From CAZGTQ01 sp964528575 (GTDB lineage: Bacteria > Planctomycetota > UBA1135 > GCA-002686595), in contig CAZGTQ010000044.1 of the NCBI GenBank assembly GCA_964528575.1, forward strand, positions 1-30,542: a stretch of DNA of 30,542 nt, given 5' to 3'. The notes under the pieces were generated by a model. That model saw only the letters and a list, made by a program, of their open reading frames with translations. It was not told where the DNA came from and searched no databases. Positions 1 to 9,284 of the stretch are shown one piece after another (position 1 is the first letter of the stretch; the number at the start of each line of letters is the position of its first letter). The translations under genes and the position numbers were made by a program.

Positions 1-302
1 CCGGTGATGAAGTACGACGTCCTCTCGGCCGCCCTCAGGCACGTCCACGGGTCCGTCGGCGCGGCGCGCTCGCAACGCTTGCGGTTCACGATCGTGCCGC
101 CGATCGAGTACGTGTCGACGTGCAGCAGAGTGCCGCCCGAATAGCCGGACGCGATGCGATAGAAGTCGAAGATCTCGGCAGGCAGCTTCAGCGCGCCCGC
201 AGACGGTTCCTGCGGACGCGCCGCCGACGCGGTGGCGAGAGCGGTTGCACAGAGCGCCGCCAGCGCCACCCGTCTGCTCCGGCCGAAGCGCCGGCTCGTC
301 AT
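1..302 (-). CDS. Secreted hypothetical protein, N-terminal part (runs off window)
   Basis: Reading the minus strand from the ATG at 302-300 gives an open frame with no stop to the window edge (about 100 residues). The first 28 residues form a classical signal peptide: an Arg-rich start (MTSRRFGRSRR), a hydrophobic core (VALAALCATALATA) and an AxA-type cleavage site before RPQEP. The mature part begins with a segment containing FDFYRIASGYSGGT, then a stretch with two cysteines. A GAGG Shine-Dalgarno-like sequence lies a few bases upstream. It follows the lipoprotein gene in the same direction after 133 bp, so it may be the last gene of that run. I do not recognise the family. The protein is exported; nothing more can be said from the visible part. 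Confidence 0.6.
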   Translation of the reverse strand, partial: MTSRRFGRSRRVALAALCATALATASAARPQEPSAGALKLPAEIFDFYRIASGYSGGTLLHVDTYSIGGTIVNRKRCERAAPTDPWTCLRAAERTSYFIT

Positions 303-435
303 GCTCCCTCGCCGAGGGCGACGACTCGAGTGCAGCACGAGCGGAGGAAACGTCCGACTGTGTCGGGCGAAGACGCCACGTCGTCTCTCGAACGCGAGCA
401 TCGCCGGATCGTACTACGGCAACAGAGTCGACGCG

Positions 436-2022
436 TCAATCGACCAGGGTCGTCGGCTCCTCCTCGTGCACCGGGGACCGCGTCGCGTCGCTCGCGAGCG
501 AGACCCGTACGTGCGTTTGGCCCGGCGCGACGGCGCGGGCACGGATCTCCCATTCGACGCTCTCGCCGGGGCCGATGCGCTCGATGGGACCGAGCAGCAC
601 CGTGCCGTCTTGTTGTTTGACGACCGCCGCGGCGCCCTCGCCGTCGACGAACTCGAGCTGCTCGGGCAACTCGAGGCGCACCGTCGCGCCGAGGTCGTCG
701 CCCGTCCCCTGGTTCTTCACGAGGATGCGGTACGTCGCGAGGTTGCCGACCGAGACCGGGTCCTCGAGGTCGGTGACCTCGAGGCGCGCGGCCGGGATGC
801 CGACGGCAGTCGCGCGGACGACCTGCTCGATCCGGTCGTTCGCGCCGTCGAGGCAACGGCCTTCGAGCACGATCCGCAGGTTCACGTCGCCGACCTCGTC
901 GGGGCGCACCGCGAGCATCAGCGTGCGCGTCTCGCCCGGCGCAAGCTCGTCGAACTCGACTTTCTCGTGCGGCTCCTCGTCCTCGTCGTGCCGGAAGAAC
1001 GCGGCGGCGTCGACGTTCTCGGTCTTGTCGACCTGGATCGACAGGTCCTCGACCGCGGTCTCGCCCGTGTTCATGATGCGCACGGCGACGCGTTCCGCGG
1101 AGCCGAGCGGGATCTGCCCGAATTCGCCGATCGAGAGCTCGACGCGCGGGTCGAGGACGCGGAACGGCTCGCTCCGCGACCGCACCGAGAGCGTCGCCGT
1201 CTCGGCGGAGGCGCGGATCTCGTAGCGTCCGCCGCGCGTCGCGCGCAGCTTCGCCTTCTTCTCGAACGAGTCATCCGCGTCGATCGAGTCGAACTCGAGC
1301 TCGAGCGCGCCTTCGCCGTCCTCGGACTGCAGCCCCTCGGGCAACTCGAAGCGCACGCGGCCCGCCTCGACCGTCCCGGTGCCGCGGTTCGCGACGCGGA
1401 TCGCGACCTCGATCTCCTCGCAGATCCAGTACGTGTCTTTCTCCACTGCGACCTCGGCGCGCAGCTTTGGATCGACGACGCGCCACGTCGAGCAGATCGG
1501 CGCGTCGTAGCGCACCAACATGCACCCCTCGACCTCGCCCTCCTCGTGCGCGACGCCGGTGATCTCGACGATAGCCTCCTGGTCGGGTGCGAGCGCGCCG
1601 ATGTCGAAGCGCATGTCCGACGCATCCATCGGCTGCTCGCGCCGCGCGGCCGCCGCCGCTGTGCGGGCCTCGCCGGGGCGGGCGCTCTCGCCGGCGGCGG
1701 CCGGGAGCTGCTCCTCGCCGACCATCACCCTCGCGTCGATGAGCTCGAACCCCTGCGGCGGCTGTTCCTGCAGGACGATGCCCTGCAGCGTCTGATCGGC
1801 CTCGTTGCGGATCCGAATGCGGTAGCTGAACTCCTCGCCGAGCCGCATCTCGCGCGGCGCCTCGCGGACCACCTCCAGCTCGTCGCCGCCGGCGCCCCCG
1901 AGCGTCGTCTCCTCCTCGCGGTCGGCGAGCGGGTCCTTCTCCCCGTCGCATCCCTGTAGAGCCAAGAGCGTGAGAGCGGCCGGCACGAAGAGCGCGGCGC
2001 GAATCGTCGTTCCAATGTCCAT
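436..2022 (-). CDS. Lipoprotein with DUF11/CARDB-like repeats
   Basis: A 528-residue predicted lipoprotein. The signal peptide ends in LLALQGC with Cys25 as the likely lipidated residue; Gln at -2 is unusual for a lipobox and Asp26 follows the Cys. The mature part is a chain of about four to five immunoglobulin-like beta domains of the DUF11/CARDB kind. Typical strands are FSYRIRIRNEADQTLQG, VAIRVANRGTGTVEAG, VAVRIMNTGETAVEDL and TYRILVKNQGTGDDLG, each followed by an FELPEGL-like or equivalent strand. Such repeats usually act as spacers or adhesion domains in cell-envelope proteins. The ATG has an excellent AGGAGA Shine-Dalgarno 7 bases upstream. The gene starts 19 bp after the stop of the small membrane-protein gene, so the two probably share a transcript. 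The exact role is unknown. Confidence 0.85.
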   Translation of the reverse strand: MDIGTTIRAALFVPAALTLLALQGCDGEKDPLADREEETTLGGAGGDELEVVREAPREMRLGEEFSYRIRIRNEADQTLQGIVLQEQPPQGFELIDARVMVGEEQLPAAAGESARPGEARTAAAAARREQPMDASDMRFDIGALAPDQEAIVEITGVAHEEGEVEGCMLVRYDAPICSTWRVVDPKLRAEVAVEKDTYWICEEIEVAIRVANRGTGTVEAGRVRFELPEGLQSEDGEGALELEFDSIDADDSFEKKAKLRATRGGRYEIRASAETATLSVRSRSEPFRVLDPRVELSIGEFGQIPLGSAERVAVRIMNTGETAVEDLSIQVDKTENVDAAAFFRHDEDEEPHEKVEFDELAPGETRTLMLAVRPDEVGDVNLRIVLEGRCLDGANDRIEQVVRATAVGIPAARLEVTDLEDPVSVGNLATYRILVKNQGTGDDLGATVRLELPEQLEFVDGEGAAAVVKQQDGTVLLGPIERIGPGESVEWEIRARAVAPGQTHVRVSLASDATRSPVHEEEPTTLVD

Positions 2023-2041
2023 GCTTGCTTCTCCTGTCTGC

Positions 2042-2641
2042 TCAGTCGTCAGCCCGCGCGCCGAGCACGCCGCCGAGCACGGCGACTGCGCCCGATGCGG
2101 CGGTTGCGGCGGTCGCCCACCCGGCGGCGACGGCCGTGGTCTTCGCGATCAGCGCGCCGATCGCGTGTTGGATGCGACGCACGCTCCGCTCGACGTCGCG
2201 TCGGAAGCCCTCGGGGTCGAGCTCGTCGCGCCGTGTCTCGTGCGCGACGCGCAGGACGGATCCGCCCCCGGCGGCGCGTCGTGCGGCAGACGTGGACGAG
2301 CGGAGCCCCGCGGGAGTCGCGCGCACCAGCCCGCCTGCGAGCGTCGAGAAGGCGCTCGCCTCGACGACGAGCAGCACGAGGAAGAACGCTCCCCATGCCG
2401 CGGGCGCGACCACGGCGCCCGCGGGCGCCGTCCCGGGCGGCGCGCCTGCCGCGGCCAGCCACGTCGCGCAGAAGAGCGAGAGGCACGCGGCGACCAGCGC
2501 CCAGAGCGCGAGCGGGGCGCCGGCGACGAGCGCGCAGAAGGCGTGCGGCGACGCAGCCGCGGTCGCTGCGCCGGGCGCGTCGCTCGCGGTTGCCGCCGCG
2601 CCAGGGGCGCGCGGGAGGGCGAAGATGTCGGCGATCGGCAT
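2042..2641 (-). CDS. Hypothetical multi-pass membrane protein
   Basis: A 199-residue Ala-rich protein. It has hydrophobic stretches around residues 32-57 (LALWALVAACLSLFCATWLA), 70-90 (AAWGAFFLVLLVVEASAF) and near the C-terminus, with a charged segment DPEGFRRDVERSVRRIQ between the second and last. I see no known enzyme motif. The start is uncertain: the ATG at 2641 opens a natural-looking N-terminus (MPIADIFALP) but lacks a clear Shine-Dalgarno. An upstream TTG at 2677 has a weak purine run (GGGGAA) and would add 12 Arg-rich residues. The frame is preferred over the overlapping Arg-rich frame because it has membrane-like composition and ends 19 bp before the lipoprotein gene. It may help localise or assemble the lipoprotein, but that is inferred only from adjacency. 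Confidence 0.6.
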   Translation of the reverse strand: MPIADIFALPRAPGAAATASDAPGAATAAASPHAFCALVAGAPLALWALVAACLSLFCATWLAAAGAPPGTAPAGAVVAPAAWGAFFLVLLVVEASAFSTLAGGLVRATPAGLRSSTSAARRAAGGGSVLRVAHETRRDELDPEGFRRDVERSVRRIQHAIGALIAKTTAVAAGWATAATAASGAVAVLGGVLGARADD

Positions 2642-2763
2642 GCGGACCCGGCCGAGCCGGGACCGGGCGTGTCGCAACGGCCGTTCCCCGCGCGCCGACG
2701 GTGCGCCGACGCCTCACCGACGGCGTTTCTACAAAAGCGACGTTCCCAAACGCTGGGTCCGGC

Positions 2764-4125
<1,362 letters not shown>

Positions 4126-4327
4126 GCTGTGCTGGTATGCCGATGGGACGACACCGGCGAGTGTTCGCACGGGGGCGAACCGATCTGCGGCTCCCGCCGA
4201 GCGAAGCTCGTGATCGCGCAGGAGCCGGGGGTAGAGGGAAGGGAGCTTCTACGCTCGTCCTGGAACGAGCGCCAGTCGGCGCGGCGGACACGTGTCGGGG
4301 GGGTGGGGGCCGCGCTCGCCCACCTCC

Positions 4328-4343
4328 TGCAACGATTGTGCCG
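4328..4343 (-). promoter_or_regulatory. Putative sigma-54 promoter of the activator gene
   Basis: On the minus strand the sequence reads cGGCACaatcgTTGCa. The family consensus is TGGCACG-N4-TTGCW. The invariant GG and GC are 10 bases apart, as required. The predicted transcription start is near 4317, giving a leader of about 190 bases before the ATG at 4125. Its place upstream of a sigma-54 activator suggests self-regulation, which is inferred. Confidence 0.5.
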
Positions 4344-4410
4344 TTCCTGCAAGGGAGCGCGCTTCTTTTCTTCTTTGGAGCCTCCTTTCCAGCACGGGAC
4401 ACGTCGCCCG

Positions 4411-4426
4411 GCGCCCGCCCGGGCGC
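4411..4426 (-). terminator. GC hairpin after the kinase stop
   Basis: GCGCCC-gccc-GGGCGC is a perfect 6-bp stem with a 4-base loop, beginning one base after the kinase stop codon. No U-tract follows, so termination is uncertain. It also sits about 100 bp upstream of the predicted sigma-54 start, where an activator site could lie. Confidence 0.3.
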
Positions 4427-4427
4427 G

Positions 4428-7328
4428 TCAGCAGCGCTCCACCGCCTCCCGGAGCAGCGCGAGCAGCGCGGGGAAGTCGACCGGCTTCAGGACGCACGAG
4501 CCGAACCCGGCTCGCTCGATCCGCGACTCCGTCTCCGTGTCGCCGAAGCCGGTCATCGCGACGAGCTCGGGTCGCTCCTGCTCGGCATCGGACGTGAGCG
4601 CGGCGGCGACCTCGAACCCGCTCATGTCCGGGAGCGCCAGGTCGAGCAGCACGACGTGCGGCCGCGTCCGCCGAGCCTGCTCGAGCGCCTCGGCCCCGGT
4701 CGCCGCCGTCGCGACACGGCAGTGGTCGGAGAGCAGCGCCTCGAGCACGTGCAGCGTCGGCGCGTGGTCGTCGACGACGAGCAGCCGCAGCCGCCCGAGG
4801 TCCGCCGCCTCCTCGTCCCTCGCGGGCTCGACGACCTCGCTCTCGAAGCCAAAAACCTCGGGCAGCGCGAGCTCGAACGCGCTGCCGAGGCCGAGGCCCT
4901 CGCTGCGGGCGACGAGCGTTCCGCCGTGCAGCTCGACGAGCTTGCGCGCGATGCTGAGGCCGATGCCCAGGCCGCCGGCGCCCTTGCGCCCCTGGTAGAA
5001 CGGCTCGAAGATCCGCTCGACGTCGTCGGGGGCGAGCCCGACGCCCGCGTCCGAGACGACCAGGCGCACGCCGTCGCCGTCCGCCCTTGCGTCGACGGCG
5101 ATGAGCCCCGGACGAATGGTGTAGCGCGCGGCGTTGCTCAGCAGGTTCACCAGGACCTGCTCGAGGCGCACCGCGTCCGCGACGACGGTCAGGTCGGGCG
5201 GCTCGATCGAGACGGAGACGCGGTGGCCCTTGTCCTCGACGAGCACGCGCACCGTCTCGAGGGCCTGCTCGAAGCAATCGGCGACGCGCAGCCGCCTGCG
5301 CTCGAGCTCGACCGTGCCGCGCGCGATCCGGCCGACGTCGAGCAGGTCGTCGAGCAGCCGCGCCATGAGCCGGACCTGCCGGCCCATCATCTCGGTGACG
5401 CCGCGCAGGTCGCAGCGGTCCTCACAGCGCTTGCGCAGGAGCTCGACCCCGCTGCCGAGCGCGCCGAGCGGGTTGCGCAGCTCGTGGCCCAGCGTCGAGA
5501 GGAAAGCGTCCTTCTGCCGGTCGGCCTCGCGCAGCCGTGCCTCCATCTCGAGGCGCTCGGTCCGGTCGATCAGGACGCCGTACATCCGGCGCCGCTCGCC
5601 GTCCTCGTCGGCCGAGCACGCGCCGCGGACCTCGACCCAGCGCACCGTGCCGTCGGGGTGCACGATGCGGCACTCGCAGTGGATCGGGCCCTGGGAGCGC
5701 GCGCGGCGCAGCGCCCCGACGAGGCGGGTGCGGTCGTCCTGGTGGACGCGCTCGATCCAGGCCCCATAGCTCGGCAGCACCTGGCCGGGCTCGTAGCCGA
5801 GCATCCGCAGGTACAGCTCGGTCCAGCGCATCGCGCCGGTGACGACGTCCCACTCCCACGCGCCGAGCCGGCCGGCCTCGAGGGCGAGCGAGAGACGCTC
5901 CGTGCTCGCGCGCAGCCACTCCGCCGCGCGGTTGCGCTCGAACGCGCGCCCGAGGTGCTCGCCGAGGGAGCGGACGACCTCGAGCGGCTGATCCTCGCGC
6001 GCGGCGGGCTCGTACGCGAAGAACTCGAGCACCGCCGCGACCTCCGCGTCGACGATGACGGGGAACCCGAACGCCCCGCGCACCGGCAGCGCGGACCCCG
6101 CGCGCGCACGCTTGAACGTCGGTTCCGCCGTGACGTCGCGCAGGCTCATCGGCTCGCGCTTGCCCCAGATCGCGCCGACGAATCCCTCGCCCCGGCGGAA
6201 GCGCGTCTGCTCGGTGACCCGGCGGAACTCGCGCGTGCGCTCCTCGTCGTCGACGTGCCAGACCGCCGACGGGACGAGCTGGCGGCCGTCGGGCGACAAG
6301 GCGTACGCATGGCCGACGGGATACCCGGTCACGTCACAGACCGCGTCGACACAGAACTGCAGCGCCTCCTCGAGCGAGGAGGACGCGGCCGTCGTCGCGC
6401 GGAAGAGCAGGTTCGTCTCGTGCGCGCGCCGCTGGAGCTCGGACTCGTAGTCCGCGCGGCGGATCGTCTCGGCGATCACGTTGGCGACCGCCTCGAGGAA
6501 GTGGACGTCGTCCTGCGTGAAGCGACGCGGCGCGCGCGCGTGCGCTGCGAGCACGCCCCATGCGGAGTCGGGGAAGTCGACGACGACGCTCAGACCGCTC
6601 GTGACGCCGTGCGCGCGCAGGAGGGGCGCGAGGCCGAAGCGATGCTCGCGCGCCTGGTCCTCGACCGCGATCGGGCAGCCGCAGTCGAGCGTGTGCCCGG
6701 CCTGGGAATCGAGCCCCGCGGAGACGGTCGCACGGCCGACGATCCCCGCGTCCCATCCGACCCCCGCGCGTACCAGCAGGTCGTCGCCCCCGGGCTGCAG
6801 CTCGAGCGCGGCGGCGAGCTCCGTCCCCAGCGCGCGCGCGACGGCCGCCACCGCGTCGTCGAGCAGCGACGACAGGCTCTTCGACGCGAGCGCGAGGCGG
6901 CCGAGCGCGGCAACGGCCGCCTGCTGCCGCTCGCGGATCTCGACGCTGCGGAGCACCTCGTGCAGGTGGGTGACGTCGGTGAACGTGAGACACACTCCCT
7001 CGCAGCGGCCGCGTTCGTCGCGACACGGGAGCACGCGGCGCAGGAACGAGCGTCCGTCGGGGCCGCGCACGGTGCGCTCGTGCGGGCGTTGCGAGACCAG
7101 CACTGTGTGGGCGTCGTCGATCAGGTGCGGGTCGTCGGTACCCAGCGCGAGCTCGGCGAGCGGCGTCGCGTGCTCGAACGTGACCGCCGTGACCTCCTCG
7201 CCGGTCGCGAACGTCGACCACCGCACGCGCAGATCCTCGTCGAGGAACAGCGTCGCACTCTCGGCCCCAGCCAGGAGGGGCTGCACCGAGTGCTGCTCCC
7301 GTTCTGCTCGCTTCTCGCTCTCTCCCAT
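4428..7328 (-). CDS. Hybrid sensor histidine kinase (PAS-GAF-GAF-PAS-HisKA-HATPase-REC)
   Basis: A 966-residue protein without a signal peptide or clear membrane span, so likely cytoplasmic. The apparent order is: a PAS domain of the CheB/CheR-associated type (about 15-125), a GAF domain (about 140-290) with the cysteine pair DCGCP at 215-219, a second GAF domain (about 305-465), a PAS domain plus PAC segment (about 475-590), and HisKA with phospho-accepting His615 in LGHELRNPLGAL. The HATPase_c domain follows, with N-box NLLSNAARYT near 729, DAGVGL near 760, IFEPFYQ and GLGIGLS near 787. A C-terminal receiver domain has Asp896 in LLDLALPD and Lys948. It probably integrates redox, ligand or light-like signals through its four sensory domains. 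The ATG at 7328 is chosen because upstream codons encode Arg-rich sequence; no strong Shine-Dalgarno is visible. It precedes the sigma-54 activator and may be its kinase. Confidence 0.93.
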   Translation of the reverse strand: MGESEKRAEREQHSVQPLLAGAESATLFLDEDLRVRWSTFATGEEVTAVTFEHATPLAELALGTDDPHLIDDAHTVLVSQRPHERTVRGPDGRSFLRRVLPCRDERGRCEGVCLTFTDVTHLHEVLRSVEIRERQQAAVAALGRLALASKSLSSLLDDAVAAVARALGTELAAALELQPGGDDLLVRAGVGWDAGIVGRATVSAGLDSQAGHTLDCGCPIAVEDQAREHRFGLAPLLRAHGVTSGLSVVVDFPDSAWGVLAAHARAPRRFTQDDVHFLEAVANVIAETIRRADYESELQRRAHETNLLFRATTAASSSLEEALQFCVDAVCDVTGYPVGHAYALSPDGRQLVPSAVWHVDDEERTREFRRVTEQTRFRRGEGFVGAIWGKREPMSLRDVTAEPTFKRARAGSALPVRGAFGFPVIVDAEVAAVLEFFAYEPAAREDQPLEVVRSLGEHLGRAFERNRAAEWLRASTERLSLALEAGRLGAWEWDVVTGAMRWTELYLRMLGYEPGQVLPSYGAWIERVHQDDRTRLVGALRRARSQGPIHCECRIVHPDGTVRWVEVRGACSADEDGERRRMYGVLIDRTERLEMEARLREADRQKDAFLSTLGHELRNPLGALGSGVELLRKRCEDRCDLRGVTEMMGRQVRLMARLLDDLLDVGRIARGTVELERRRLRVADCFEQALETVRVLVEDKGHRVSVSIEPPDLTVVADAVRLEQVLVNLLSNAARYTIRPGLIAVDARADGDGVRLVVSDAGVGLAPDDVERIFEPFYQGRKGAGGLGIGLSIARKLVELHGGTLVARSEGLGLGSAFELALPEVFGFESEVVEPARDEEAADLGRLRLLVVDDHAPTLHVLEALLSDHCRVATAATGAEALEQARRTRPHVVLLDLALPDMSGFEVAAALTSDAEQERPELVAMTGFGDTETESRIERAGFGSCVLKPVDFPALLALLREAVERC

Positions 7329-7415
7329 GGCCGTCGGCACCGCCGAGAGCTCGCGCTGATCCGGCCCAAGTGAAGCCGGCGGCGAACGGCGCCAGCATAC
7401 CACCGAAAAAGGGGG

Positions 7416-7673
7416 TCACCCGCCCGAGAGCGCGCCGAGAATGTGCACTTCGTCGTTCGGCCTGAGCGGCGTCGCGAGGTCGCGCGTCAGAACGCTCCCG
7501 ACGAATACGTTGATGTGCGTACGCACTCGATCCTGCTCGTCGACGACGCGGAACCGTAATCCTGCATACTGGCGATCGAGGTCGCGCAAAACGGCGTCGA
7601 GCGTGCGTCCCTCGGCCTCGACGGTGGCGCCGCCGGTGTAGTCGTAGAGGATGCTGCCGACGTGCACTCTCAT
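7416..7673 (-). CDS. MoaD/ThiS-family ubiquitin-like protein
   Basis: An 85-residue small protein ending in ...HILGALSGG. The C-terminal Gly-Gly is the hallmark of MoaD/ThiS sulfur carriers and ubiquitin-like modifiers. Near the end is the typical PLRPNDEVHIL segment, and residues 51-62 read RTHINVFVGSVL, matching the family's I-x-V-F/N strand. In the family, an E1-like enzyme adenylates the terminal Gly, which then becomes a thiocarboxylate or is conjugated to lysine. No E1-like, molybdopterin or thiamine gene is in the window. Its ATG overlaps the stop of the upstream BNR-repeat gene by 4 bases (ATGA), so translation is coupled and the two proteins probably act together. Confidence 0.88.
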   Translation of the reverse strand: MRVHVGSILYDYTGGATVEAEGRTLDAVLRDLDRQYAGLRFRVVDEQDRVRTHINVFVGSVLTRDLATPLRPNDEVHILGALSGG

Positions 7674-8857
7674 CGTACCTGCGCGCTGCGAACCGAGTAG
7701 ACGTGCGGCAGGTGCCGCGCGATCGGGCGCCATCTCGCTCCGCCGTTCGTGCTGCCCCAGACCTCGCCGCCGGTCGTCCCGAAGTAGACGCCCGTGCGGC
7801 GCGGGTCGCCGTCCGCGCACATCGCCTGTCGCTTGACCGTGAGCCAGGCGTTCTCGCGCGGTAGTCCCTTGTCCTGGCGCTCCCAACTGCGCCCGCCGTC
7901 CCGCGTGCGGTACGCGGCGGGCTTCGCGTCCGGGCTCGTGCGTGGCCAGATGCGCGTGGCGTCCATGGGAAACACCCACACCGTTTCGGGGTCGGTGGGG
8001 TGCCCGACGACCGGGAAGCCGATGTCGCCGATCTGCTTCGGCATCCGGTTGCCGATGCGGTCCCACGTGTCCGTGCGCGCGCGGTCGAGGCGATAGATGC
8101 CGCAGTGGTTCTGCTGGTAGAGCCGGTCGGGATCGGCCGGGTGCAGAATGACGCAGTGCGGATCGTGTCCGTACTCCGGCGGCGGCCCGGGGAAGAAGTC
8201 GGCCGCGACACCTTTGTTGATCGGCGCCCACGAGCGGCCTTGGTCGCCCGACTCGAACGTGCCGCCGCTCGACGACGACACGTACATGTGCTTCGGGTTG
8301 CGCGGGTCCACGAGAATGCTGTGGAGCATCGCCCCGTCGGGTGTGCCGCCGTCGCCGTCCTGCGTCCACTTCGACCACATCGAGTTGTGGTTGAACCCGT
8401 CGACGCCGCGCCACGTGTCGCCGCCGTCGGTCGAGCGAAAGAGCCCGATCGGCGACGTGCCCGCGTACCACGTACCCGGCTCGTCCGCGTGCCCCGGCTC
8501 GAGCCAGAAGTTCATCTTGACCGCCTTGCCGCGCGACGTCCCGTCGCTCTCGCCGTTCGCGCTCTTGGCCTTGGCGAACTTCGGCGGCCGTTTCGCTTCC
8601 GTCCACGTCTTGCCGCGGTCGGTCGAACGCAGGATCGTCGGCCCGAGGTGCCCGCCGGTCGAGCACAGCAGCATCGTGCGCCCATCGCGCGGGTCCACGC
8701 GCAGGTCGTGCACGCGCGAGCCGAGCACGAACGGCCCGTGCAGCTTCCACGTGCGCCGTGCGTCGTCGGACTCGAGCAGGAAGCCGCCCTTGATCGTGCC
8801 GACCAGGAGGCAATTGCGCAGGCGCGGCTCGCGCGCCGCCTTCTTCTTCGTGGACAT
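7670..8857 (-). CDS. BNR/Asp-box beta-propeller protein (exo-sialidase-like)
   Basis: A 395-residue protein with at least five Asp-box motifs of the S-x-D-x-G-x-T-W type: RSTDRGKTW (77-85), RSTDGGDTW (141-149), ESGDQGRSW (202-210), RTRDGGRSW (317-325) and GSTNGGARW (368-376). This spacing marks a six- or seven-bladed propeller as in sialidases and the plant photosystem assembly factor family. There is no signal peptide: the N-terminus is MSTKKKAAREPRLR, so the protein is likely cytoplasmic, unlike secreted sialidases. True sialidase activity is doubtful because the arginine triad cannot be assigned from sequence alone. The stop codon overlaps the start of the MoaD/ThiS-like gene, suggesting a functional pair. 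The start ATG is clear; the ribosome site is weak. Confidence 0.88.
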   Translation of the reverse strand: MSTKKKAAREPRLRNCLLVGTIKGGFLLESDDARRTWKLHGPFVLGSRVHDLRVDPRDGRTMLLCSTGGHLGPTILRSTDRGKTWTEAKRPPKFAKAKSANGESDGTSRGKAVKMNFWLEPGHADEPGTWYAGTSPIGLFRSTDGGDTWRGVDGFNHNSMWSKWTQDGDGGTPDGAMLHSILVDPRNPKHMYVSSSSGGTFESGDQGRSWAPINKGVAADFFPGPPPEYGHDPHCVILHPADPDRLYQQNHCGIYRLDRARTDTWDRIGNRMPKQIGDIGFPVVGHPTDPETVWVFPMDATRIWPRTSPDAKPAAYRTRDGGRSWERQDKGLPRENAWLTVKRQAMCADGDPRRTGVYFGTTGGEVWGSTNGGARWRPIARHLPHVYSVRSAQVR

Positions 8858-8945
8858 GGGCGCGGATTCTCGGCAGCCGCGTCACCGGCGGCAAGAGCGG
8901 CACACGTCGGACTGCGCGACTCTTACGGGCTATCGAGCTCCCGCG

Positions 8946-9149
8946 TCAGGGGGCCAGCCCCCGCTCGCGCAGCAGCTCGAGCGCCTCCTCGGCCTCGCAC
9001 AGGGGCGCGAGCACGCGCGCCGCCCCGCGGTGGCCGCGCTGGACGACAGCCGCGTATCCCACGAAAATCAGGAGCGCGGCCACGTCCATGGCCTGCGGCT
9101 CGTCGACCTCGAGGATCGTGACCGGTTCGCGGACGCGGTTCCACGCCAT
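8946..9149 (-). CDS. Small hypothetical protein
   Basis: A 67-residue protein beginning MAWNRVREPVTILEVDE, then a hydrophobic stretch AALLIFVGYAAVVQRGHRG and an acidic amphipathic helix CEAEEALELLRERGLAP. It reads as a compact alpha/beta or single-span protein; I do not recognise a family. The frame could extend to an upstream start at 9224, but a perfect 10-bp inverted repeat (9163-9193) would then be coding and the extra residues look non-native. The start at 9149 has a purine-rich GGGATGG just upstream. It lies 88 bp before the BNR gene in the same direction and might share its transcript. Confidence 0.55.
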   Translation of the reverse strand: MAWNRVREPVTILEVDEPQAMDVAALLIFVGYAAVVQRGHRGAARVLAPLCEAEEALELLRERGLAP

Positions 9150-9162
9150 CCATCCCAACCTA

Positions 9163-9193
9163 TCCGAGCCCGTCCCGAAGTGCCGGGCTCGGA
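9163..9193. terminator. 10-bp perfect inverted repeat (hairpin)
   Basis: TCCGAGCCCG and CGGGCTCGGA are perfect complements separated by 11 bases. The hairpin lies 91 bp downstream of the histone-like gene's stop and 13 bp upstream of the small gene's ATG (both minus strand). It may end the histone-like transcript or form a leader structure of the small gene. There is no U-tract. Confidence 0.4.
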
Positions 9194-9284
9194 CGGGCGT
9201 CGAGAGAGTTTGCGTGCGATCCACGCGAGGCTCAGCACGACGAAAGGGCTCGGCGGGTGGGAGCCGAGCGCCGCGCCAGGGCGC

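Larger units (their letters stand above)
4126..4427. other. 302-bp intergenic region between kinase and activator
   Basis: No convincing gene is seen on either strand. Going along the minus strand it holds a GC hairpin just after the kinase stop, an A/G-rich stretch near 4365-4385, a sigma-54-like element at 4328-4343, a G-run on the plus strand around 4297-4310, and the leader of the activator gene. The direct repeat CCTGCAA (plus strand) occurs at 4326-4332 and 4346-4352, overlapping and flanking the promoter element. Confidence 0.5.

Noticed and set aside
232..1959. Long plus-strand open frame opposite the lipoprotein gene
   Set aside because: Its product is Arg/Leu/Asp-rich with no domain pattern. 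It is the antisense shadow of a well-supported gene, as expected at this GC content.
2049..2717. Arg-rich minus-strand frame overlapping the small membrane protein
   Set aside because: Its composition is typical of a shadow frame, while the alternative frame gives hydrophobic membrane segments and fits the operon spacing.
4297..4310. G-run as a possible G-quadruplex
   Set aside because: Only two uninterrupted runs are present (seven and five G), so four G3 tracts cannot be formed.
4137..7373. 1078-codon plus-strand open frame
   Set aside because: It lies opposite the hybrid kinase and is very Arg/Ala/Glu-rich; all recognised domains are on the minus strand.
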